From contig JAPWJW010000005.1 in NCBI GenBank assembly GCA_028283825.1, positions 496,001 to 560,000 of the forward strand: a stretch of 64,000 bases of DNA. The letters run 5' to 3'. This document shows, piece after piece, positions 42,101 to 48,134 of the stretch (the first letter of the stretch is position 1; every line of letters begins with the position of its first letter). The translations under genes were made by a program, and so were the position numbers. This DNA comes from Azospirillaceae bacterium. Lineage in GTDB: Bacteria > Pseudomonadota > Alphaproteobacteria > Azospirillales > Azospirillaceae. Under the pieces are notes generated by a model that saw only the letters and a program-made list of their open reading frames with translations, was not told the origin of the DNA and did no database searches.

Positions 42101-43542
42101 GTCTCCTCCACCAGCAGATGGTTGTCGTAGCGATAGTGCCAGGCGTTGCCGCGCGCGTCGGTCGCCTGCACCAGGTCGCCGGCGTCGTCATAGACATAGC
42201 TGACCAGGCGCAGGGTGCCCCCGGCATCTGGGGCGGGGCCGTCCACGGCGGTGATGCGTCCGGCTTCGTCCGTGGTCATGGCATAGGCGCGGCCGGCGGC
42301 GTCCTGGATGCCGGTCAGCCGGCCGTTGGCGCCGCGATGCAGGGTGATGGCGTTGTCGTTGGGATCGACGATATGGACCAGGCGGCGCAGGCCGCTGTCG
42401 GTGTCGCGGTCCCCGAACAGGTAGACCATGCCGGCGTAGGTGCTCAGCCAATAGCGTTGCCCGTCGGTGTGCAGGACCAGCCGCTCCACCAGGTTCAGGG
42501 TGGGCCGGCCGGGCGCGGGGTCGCTGAAAAAGGCCAGGCGGCCATCCGCCAGCCGCGCTGCCCAGCCGCCGCCGTTGACCCAGCGATACAGCGCCATGTC
42601 ATAAGGGTGATGCCAGCCGGAACCCAGGTCGCCCTGGTGGGTGGAGCTTGAGAACCAGACGCGCGACCAGGCGAGGGGCAGGGGGCCCGGCACCCCGAAA
42701 TCCGCGGCTTCGGTGAACAGTTCACCCGTCGCCACGTCCACCGGATGGCCGGCGGTGAGGCGGCTGGCGCCCTTGGCGCCGGCATAGCCGCCCAGCGCGC
42801 CGCCCAGCGCCTCGCCGATGATGCGCCCGCGCTCGCCACCCACGGCCTGGCCGATGGCGCCGCCCACCTTGGCGCCCACCGCCCCCAGCGCCAGGCTGGC
42901 GACCGTGCTTTCGCCGAAGCCCAGCAGGCCGCACATGCCCTCGGCCATGAAAGCGCCGGCCGCACCCGCCCCCAGGGCTAGCAGCGACCCGCCGATCATC
43001 AGCACCTGGGCCAGGGTGTTGGCCCAGGCCGGCACCTCGCCATGGATGGGCATGTAGGTTTCGGGCTCGCGCCCGATGAAGACGTCGTGCGAGCCGTCCA
43101 TGATGGACCCGTCGCATTCCAGCTTGTCGCCGATGCGGGCGGCCGGCTTGCCGTTGATGAAGACGGTCTTGCTGCCCTGGGCGATGTGCTGGTCCGGCGG
43201 GCCGTCGCGTGAGCACGCCGCCGCGTCCTGGACGGCGCGGGCGGCGGGCTTGTCGTTGATCAGCACGTTGTCGGAGCATTCGGGCGCGATCACGCCCGTC
43301 TGGTCGGCGAAGGTGCTGCCCAGCGCTTCGCCCAGCAGGGCGCCGCCGCCGGTGGCCGCCATGGCCCCGCCCACCGCCGCGATCACGCCCAGCGCCGCTC
43401 CGCCCGTGCCCACCACGGCGATGACGGCCAGGGCGGCGCCCAGGCCGATGGCGGCGCCGACCAGGAAGCCGCTCAAGGCGCTGGTGTGCTGGATGGGGTC
43501 CTCCAGCCGGGCAGCCCCATACTGCGGTGCGCTGTCCGGCAT
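39199..43542 (-). CDS. rhs: PAAR-Rhs T6SS effector with variable C-terminal toxin tip
   Basis: A 1,447-residue Rhs protein. Order: transmembrane pair near residues 22-75 (LSGFLVGAAIGLGAALAVIA and beyond), PAAR spike domain about 83-160 (SDNVLINDKPAAR, KTVFINGKPAARIGDKLECD), a third hydrophobic stretch about 175-205, DUF6531 from about 266 (GHPVDVATGELFTEAADF), then YD/RHS repeats forming the shell, ending at the core-end motif GRFINQDPIRLRGGSN and DPMGLACG. The tip of about 136 residues (39199-39609) is AT-rich, contains DITLQKGQIVVGASPGPSEY and NPQYGTGGATQVFIPSYK, and belongs to no family I can name with confidence. The N-terminal membrane segments plus adjacent EagR chaperone mark it as a T6SS cargo loaded on the VgrG spike. 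It is preceded by the chaperone gene and followed by an immunity candidate. Confidence 0.94.
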   Translation of the reverse strand: MPDSAPQYGAARLEDPIQHTSALSGFLVGAAIGLGAALAVIAVVGTGGAALGVIAAVGGAMAATGGGALLGEALGSTFADQTGVIAPECSDNVLINDKPAARAVQDAAACSRDGPPDQHIAQGSKTVFINGKPAARIGDKLECDGSIMDGSHDVFIGREPETYMPIHGEVPAWANTLAQVLMIGGSLLALGAGAAGAFMAEGMCGLLGFGESTVASLALGAVGAKVGGAIGQAVGGERGRIIGEALGGALGGYAGAKGASRLTAGHPVDVATGELFTEAADFGVPGPLPLAWSRVWFSSSTHQGDLGSGWHHPYDMALYRWVNGGGWAARLADGRLAFFSDPAPGRPTLNLVERLVLHTDGQRYWLSTYAGMVYLFGDRDTDSGLRRLVHIVDPNDNAITLHRGANGRLTGIQDAAGRAYAMTTDEAGRITAVDGPAPDAGGTLRLVSYVYDDAGDLVQATDARGNAWHYRYDNHLLVEETRRGGLAFHFVWDDVALGRRARCVDTWGVTLDGEPGLYRAQLSYDTEAHTTVVTTGRGAVTRYRWNSLGLVDEEVDPLGGITRRRYDEAGNLLAVVGPDGTTSQAIYDDLGRLVERMGPDGGTLTLAYGAAGLTDPTLGRPVQVTSVDGAVYRYAYDRRGNLASHTDPLGHTVRYLRDTRGQPLAVQDGLGVIRRYTWSTAGDLLAEGTDKAISRRYGHDALGRVVEVRRANDAPVRMVRDANGNITAVHRPDGGTVTLEYDAEDHVTRHTDPLGRATRWRYDGLPYPLERTSADGSVFRYAYDSDLNLVGLTNQKGEHYALDYDLVGRLVGETGFDGRRLDYQRDGAGHVMAVEDQGRTTRYARDIVGRLLETQYADGRVNRFAYDGAGRLVTADTPDTHVGFAYDPIGRLLAETQGGLEIRHVRDQRGRRIATLLPDGRRIDVAWTPENRPAAVGLDGTALARFAHDAAGREVERLAGGIHQVQAFDPQGRLVRQEGRRRAAGGVGDPVYARAYGYDAADTLTLLEDARRGVKQYRYDACDRLLAVDGTNPEQFVTDPAGNILAAGPDAEFWGGEARGDRLLVHGDAKFQYDSWGNRVKEWRAAGGAVTVDYRYDAGNRLAEVEENSRKGRTLTRFAYDALGRRVWKESAHTPPAAANDAATAAAPAWQRTSFLWDGDTLLAESGQTPENAADPLATLYIYEPGSFRPLAQLRRANADAPTQAYHYHLDHLGTPQELTNDNGEVVWAADHKAWGQLARTYVATVPNPLRFQGQYHDAETGLHYNRHRYYAPAQGRFINQDPIRLRGGSNIAAYAPNPVQWVDPMGLACGLEGEALTPAEQAKAWQGNERYPGVDDYKDITLQKGQIVVGASPGPSEYYTTMEAYEATGGTAEGYYNNLQIRPNIDNPDFPKYRSGVTVYEVAEEAPAATGQTLANPQYGTGGATQVFIPSYKTSLKPLYSIPFGN

Positions 43543-43619
43543 GGGTCAGCTCCGGTGGCCGGGGGCGGCCGGCAAAGAGGGGATCAGGGACATGGGGGCG
43601 TTCCGGGCGGGAGGGGGCG

Positions 43620-44066
43620 TCAGGTGCTGGCGGGTGCCGCCGGCCAGGCGAAGCTGTTCAGGATCTGCATGAACTGCGCGTCGGCATCGGGGAATTCCGG
43701 CAGCCGGGCGGTGTTGACGATGGTGATGTTGCGGCCGTCGGGCAGCAGGCTGTAGATCTGGCGCTGCTTGATGGGGCCGGCGCCGGCGTCCCACTGGAAC
43801 ACCAGTTCCACCGCCGCCCGGCCGGCCAGCATGACATCCTGCCGGGTGATCAGCTGGAAGCTGCGCGCCCGCGCGATCAAGTCCTTCAGCTGTCGGTTGA
43901 CATAGCCGCCCAGGGTCTCGTCCGCCTGGGGCCGGTCGTAGGCGACCATGATGTTGGGCACCACCGGGCTGCCGCTGGGCGGGGCGGACCAGGCGATCAT
44001 GGAGCGGTCCACCCAGCTGTCGGGCAGCTGGATGGAGAAATCTTGGGTGCGGCAGGTCTGGGGCAT
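43620..44066 (-). CDS. eagR: EagR-type (DcrB/DUF1795) chaperone for the Rhs effector
   Basis: A 148-residue DUF1795 protein. EagR chaperones hold the N-terminal transmembrane segments of PAAR-Rhs effectors until delivery. Features: FSIQLPDSWVDRSMIAW at the start, VNRQLKDLIARARSFQLITR in the middle, and QFMQILNSFAW at the end. It lies immediately upstream of the PAAR-Rhs gene, which has exactly such membrane segments, so the pairing is strong. It is cytoplasmic, without a signal peptide. Confidence 0.9.
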   Translation of the reverse strand: MPQTCRTQDFSIQLPDSWVDRSMIAWSAPPSGSPVVPNIMVAYDRPQADETLGGYVNRQLKDLIARARSFQLITRQDVMLAGRAAVELVFQWDAGAGPIKQRQIYSLLPDGRNITIVNTARLPEFPDADAQFMQILNSFAWPAAPAST

Positions 44067-44078
44067 GGAACGTTTCCT

Positions 44079-44759
44079 TTACACTTTGCCCAGGATGCGG
44101 GCGACGGCCAGCGCGCTGTCCGCGTCGGTGCTGCCCGTGCTGGGCAGCGGGGCGGCCTGGGCGGTGCTGCCGAGCGAGGAGGTCTGCGGCAGCGCGCCGC
44201 CGGACAGGGACGGGGCCGACAGCGACGGGCTGGTGATCGACGGACTCGACAGCGACGGCGCGCTGAGCGAGGGCGTTGAGACCGACGGCGCCGAATAAGA
44301 AGGCGCTGACGGCAGTGTGCCGGCCAGGCCGCTGGTGGAAGGCAGGCCGGAAGCACTGGCCGCCGTGGGCAGGGCGGAGGTGCCCGGCAGCGCGCCGCCG
44401 CTCAGGGACCCTGCGGAGGTGGCACCCGGGATGCCATTTGCCGAGACACTGGGCAGAGCCCCCGTGCCCAAAGATGAGGTGGACGGCGCCGTCAAGGATG
44501 GGCTGCCGCCGGCCAGGGTGGAGGCCACGGTGCCGGCGGTGCCGCTGTTGCCCGCACCGCCGCCGAGCGCCTGCGCCGCCGTGCCCAGGCTGGAACCCGA
44601 GGTGGCGGACGGCAGGGCCGAGGTGGCGCCGCTGCCCAGCGCGCTCGCCGAACCAAAGCCCGGCGGTGCCGCGGACGCGGACAGCGGCGTGTAGGGCTGG
44701 ATGCCGAGGCTGGCGCCGATGGCGCCGGGCTGGACGGTGGCGAGGGGGACGGTGGTCAT
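44079..44759 (-). CDS. Low-complexity Ser/Ala/Gly/Pro-rich protein between vgrG and eagR
   Basis: A 226-residue protein composed almost wholly of Ser, Ala, Gly, Pro, Thr and Leu. A central run repeats PSLSAPSLSSPSITSPSL-like units (about residues 155-190). Only the ends look ordinary: MTTVPLATVQPGAIGASLG and ADSALAVARILGKV. No signal peptide or membrane helix is clear. I recognise no family. It lies in a tight co-directional row (12 bp before eagR, 46 bp after vgrG), so it is probably co-expressed with the effector; a flexible linker, adaptor or chaperone partner is conceivable. Low complexity means the frame itself needs care, but codon bias and context support it. Confidence 0.6.
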   Translation of the reverse strand: MTTVPLATVQPGAIGASLGIQPYTPLSASAAPPGFGSASALGSGATSALPSATSGSSLGTAAQALGGGAGNSGTAGTVASTLAGGSPSLTAPSTSSLGTGALPSVSANGIPGATSAGSLSGGALPGTSALPTAASASGLPSTSGLAGTLPSAPSYSAPSVSTPSLSAPSLSSPSITSPSLSAPSLSGGALPQTSSLGSTAQAAPLPSTGSTDADSALAVARILGKV

Positions 44760-44805
44760 CCGGAACTCTCCCGGTGCGGGGGCGAAAATTGGGGGAAACG
44801 GGGCG

Positions 44806-46524
44806 TCAGCTGCTGCAGTTCAGCCAGATTTTCTGGCCGTCCTGGCTGATGCCGTCCTTGTCCATCACCACCGTGCTGCCGTTGCTGGTGACGATGATGT
44901 GGTCGGTGGTCATCTGGATCAGGCTTTTGCCGACTTGCAGCACCAGTAACTCGCCGGCGGTGATCACCAGGTTCTTGCCGATGGTCTCGAACATGTTGTT
45001 CTGGACGACCATGGAGAGGTCTTTCTGGGAGTGGAAGGCGATCTCTTCCGCGCCGGCCTTGTCTTCCAGGGTGAACAGGTTGAAGCCACCACCGCCCGGG
45101 CTGCTGGCGGTGCGGAAGGTGGTTTGCGTCTGCTGGCCCGGCAACCCTAAGGGGACGGGGGTGTCGGAGTTGGGGACGCTGCCGATGACCAGGGGGCGGT
45201 CAGGATTGCCCTCCAGGAAGGCGACGACGACCTCCATGCCCATGCGGGGGATGGTCTGGGCACCGAAGCCTCGACCGGCCCAGCCCTGGGCGACACGGAC
45301 CCAGCAGGAACTGCCCTCGTCGGACTGGCCGCGGCGGTCCCAGAAGAACTGGACCTTGATGCGGCCGAAAGCGTCGCTGTGGATCTCCTGGCCCTTGGGA
45401 CCGACGACCATGGCGGTCTGCAATCCGCCGACGGTGGGCCGGGGCGTGATGCGGCGGGGGGCGTAGGGGGTGGCCGCCGGCATGCAGGTGAGGCGGTTGC
45501 TGTAGCCGCTGCGGCTGGCGCCGCCGCTCTCGTAACTCATGTCGCTGGCGCTGTGGCTGACGGAGAGGACGACATAGGCGCCGTTTTCGGATGCCACGGG
45601 ATGGCCGGTCAGCTGGAAGCGGCCGCAGGGGGCGAGCGATCGGCAATCGCCGGCGGCCTGTACGGTCTCACGCTCCACCTCCTCGGCCTGCATGGCCAGC
45701 TTGGTGCGGCGCTCGCCGTCGCCGGGGGTGTCGTGCAGGCCGGGATAGTCGAAAAACTCGTGCTGGGGGTCTTGGCGGAAGGTTGAGACGGTGGGGACCG
45801 TCTGGTGCAGGTTGGCCTTGGCGGTCTGGAAGTTGTAGTCGGTGGTGGCCCATGAGCTGGCCTGGTAGGCGTGGCTGCGGTGCCATTCGGTGATGTGGTT
45901 GGTCTGGGCGGAGGCGGCGCTGAACTGGATCATCGGCTCATCCCCCGCCAGGTAGGCGGAGGTCTGGTGGCCCAGGACCAGGGTGTGGCGTCCCGGCTCA
46001 TGGCGGAAGAAATAATAGAGGCCGTCCTCTTCCATCAGGCGGGAGACGAAGGCGAAGTCGGTCTCGCGGTACTGGACGCAGTACTCGCGCGGCGGGGGCG
46101 GGGTGACGCCGGAGAAATCGACGTTGGTGTAGCCCATCTCGCCGAAGATGGTGGCGAGAATGTCCAGGGTGGTCTTGTTCTGGAAGATTCGGCAGTCGCT
46201 GGTGCGGGTGAGGAACCAGAGCCAGGGGACGACGCGCAGGTTGTAGTGGCGCTGTCCGCGCGCGGCGGCGTGCCCGCCGGTCAAGGAGGCGACGACGCCG
46301 TTGAAGGTGCGGTAGACGCCGTCCTGCAGGCGCAGGTTCAGATCCACGCCCTGGGCGACCAGGACGCTGGGATCCAGGTTGTCGTCCAGGGCGCGCACGG
46401 TGGCGTTGAACTCGAACAGCGCCGACACGCCCTCGCCACCCTTCAGCGCCTCCAGCAGCAGCTGGTCGGCACCCAAGGGGCTGGTGATCGACAGCAGCCG
46501 GTCCGTTTGCGTGTAGCCGTCCAT
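44806..46524 (-). CDS. vgrG: T6SS spike protein VgrG (copy 1)
   Basis: A 572-residue VgrG/TssI. The gp27-like base begins DRLLSITSPLGADQLLLEAL; DCRIFQNKTTLDILATIF and YCVQYRETDFAFVSRLMEED are family-typical, followed by the gp5-like OB fold with FGRIKVQFFWDRRGQSDEGS and the beta-prism C-terminus ending KIWLNCSS. GAGGACCCC precedes the ATG. No extra C-terminal domain, so it probably carries the downstream PAAR-Rhs effector. About 1.5 kb is nearly identical to copy 2 at 49063-50590; the two differ mainly in the last 45 residues. Confidence 0.96.
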   Translation of the reverse strand: MDGYTQTDRLLSITSPLGADQLLLEALKGGEGVSALFEFNATVRALDDNLDPSVLVAQGVDLNLRLQDGVYRTFNGVVASLTGGHAAARGQRHYNLRVVPWLWFLTRTSDCRIFQNKTTLDILATIFGEMGYTNVDFSGVTPPPPREYCVQYRETDFAFVSRLMEEDGLYYFFRHEPGRHTLVLGHQTSAYLAGDEPMIQFSAASAQTNHITEWHRSHAYQASSWATTDYNFQTAKANLHQTVPTVSTFRQDPQHEFFDYPGLHDTPGDGERRTKLAMQAEEVERETVQAAGDCRSLAPCGRFQLTGHPVASENGAYVVLSVSHSASDMSYESGGASRSGYSNRLTCMPAATPYAPRRITPRPTVGGLQTAMVVGPKGQEIHSDAFGRIKVQFFWDRRGQSDEGSSCWVRVAQGWAGRGFGAQTIPRMGMEVVVAFLEGNPDRPLVIGSVPNSDTPVPLGLPGQQTQTTFRTASSPGGGGFNLFTLEDKAGAEEIAFHSQKDLSMVVQNNMFETIGKNLVITAGELLVLQVGKSLIQMTTDHIIVTSNGSTVVMDKDGISQDGQKIWLNCSS

Positions 46525-46574
46525 GGGGTCCTCATTGCCCGGTGATGGGCCGTCTCATGTCGTTACGAAGTTGA

Positions 46575-48134
46575 TCAGCCCGCAGGCGCCAGGGCGCTCA
46601 GCAACGTGGTGATGGCAATGTCGAGGCCGCGCTTGTTGATGGCGGCCAGCAGATAGGGATCGGGCTTGGGGGCTGGTGTCAGCAGCGTGAAAACGGCCCA
46701 GCCCTTGGAGGTGACGATCACGGTCTGGCGCACCAGCGCCTGGCGGCCGTTGATCGTGCCGGTGCTGTCGGCGGTCGCCAGATGAATGTCGGGCAGATCG
46801 GTTGTCACAGCCTGTAGCGTGCCGTCGGGGAAACTGGTGCCCAACTTGCGCATGCCCTCCGCCGCCAGGTGCGCGACCTGGACGGCATCCTTGAAACGTC
46901 CGCGCGGCGCCGTATAGACGGTCATCATGCCGACACGCTCGCTTCCAGAGCCGTTCGACAGGCTCCAGGCCTGGCAATCGGCATCGACGCTTTCGTCGGC
47001 CCGTGCCGTCCAGGACGCCGGCACCTTGAAACCCAGCTGGAAAACCTTGTTCAGGGCGACACTCTGCAGGTTTTCCACATAGGATTGCTGCTTGGCGGCG
47101 GTCAGCTTGAAGGTGGCGTCGGCCACCAGGAAACTATCCTCCGCATCGGCGTAGCGTGCCTCCTCGGCGAAGCTGTGCAGCACATAGAGGAAGGGGCCGT
47201 TCTTGAAGGTGCGGATGCGATAGAGATAGGGGCGCCCCTCCACGGTGCGGGAGGCCAGGACATCGGCGTTGCGGCCGGCTTCCGACGGAATGCTGCGCCG
47301 TGCCAGCACGGTGTAGTGGTTGGCGGGCAGCCACCCGTCCAGCCAATCTTCCGGTGCCAGCTCGCGTTCCAGCCGCTGGGCGTAGATCTCGGTGATGCTG
47401 GTCTGGGACTTGTCGCCATAACGGCCCAGCAACTGCAAACCACCATTGGGGGCGGCCGGCCGGCCGTCCTTCTCGAACCACAGCCAATCCTTCGGGATCA
47501 TCACTTCAAAGGCGAAGGCGGGATAGGGGCTGGGGAAGTCCTGGCGGAGATAGTGCAACTCCACCTCGGCACGGCTGGCTTTGACGGTGGTTCGCAGGTC
47601 GGTCATTCCATTTACCTTCGCGTGTGCCGGCGGTATTCCGATGATGGCGATGAGAAGAAAGCCCAGCAGGACGATGGCGAGCGTCGATAGGGCCATGAGT
47701 TCCGCCAGGCGCCCCGTTGCCACCATGTGGGCGATGTCGGATCGGCGGTAGGGTGCCAGGAACAGGCGCCACAGCCCTGGGATTGAATCCGGATTGCGTC
47801 CATCCGCCCCGGCCCGGCGGTTCCAATTGTTGGCGACCTGCCGCCATTGCAGTAGGCCCACCAGGGCGAAAATCATGAAGCCGATGATCGCCATCGCGGT
47901 CACCAGGGGAACGGCGAATACCGGGCTCATCGACTTGCCGCCGATGGCGGCGATGCTGAGAAGTATGGCCAGGGTCGCCAGCAGGCCCAGGAAGACCCGG
48001 GCCGTGCGGCCCCGGGGTGGCAGCCGTGCGGCCACGCTGGCGGGGAAACCCAATGCGTCGTCCCCGGGTAGCCCAGGGACAGGACCGGTCGACGGAGGCG
48101 TGTCGGAAATGGGGGGCATGTGTGGCGTACTCAT
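46575..48134 (-). CDS. Membrane protein with DcrB-like C-terminal part, partner of extended VgrG
   Basis: A 519-residue protein. It has a Pro-rich N-terminus, hydrophobic helices at about 44-66, 72-94 and 148-172 (IVLLGFLLIAIIGI), then a large soluble part. Two stretches (about 185-330 and 350-515, such as AFAFEVMIPKDWLWFEKDG and GFKVPASWTARADESVDA) have the wording of DcrB/DUF1795 domains, the fold of EagR chaperones; this is my reading, not a search. Its ATG overlaps the stop of the extended VgrG gene (4 bp), so the two are coupled. It may be the immunity protein for the VgrG extension or a membrane-bound loading factor. Confidence 0.75.
   Translation of the reverse strand: MSTPHMPPISDTPPSTGPVPGLPGDDALGFPASVAARLPPRGRTARVFLGLLATLAILLSIAAIGGKSMSPVFAVPLVTAMAIIGFMIFALVGLLQWRQVANNWNRRAGADGRNPDSIPGLWRLFLAPYRRSDIAHMVATGRLAELMALSTLAIVLLGFLLIAIIGIPPAHAKVNGMTDLRTTVKASRAEVELHYLRQDFPSPYPAFAFEVMIPKDWLWFEKDGRPAAPNGGLQLLGRYGDKSQTSITEIYAQRLERELAPEDWLDGWLPANHYTVLARRSIPSEAGRNADVLASRTVEGRPYLYRIRTFKNGPFLYVLHSFAEEARYADAEDSFLVADATFKLTAAKQQSYVENLQSVALNKVFQLGFKVPASWTARADESVDADCQAWSLSNGSGSERVGMMTVYTAPRGRFKDAVQVAHLAAEGMRKLGTSFPDGTLQAVTTDLPDIHLATADSTGTINGRQALVRQTVIVTSKGWAVFTLLTPAPKPDPYLLAAINKRGLDIAITTLLSALAPAG

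Noticed and set aside
40144-42651. Long + strand frame opposite the Rhs gene
   Set aside because: Antisense shadow of YD repeats; the - strand Rhs protein is unmistakable.
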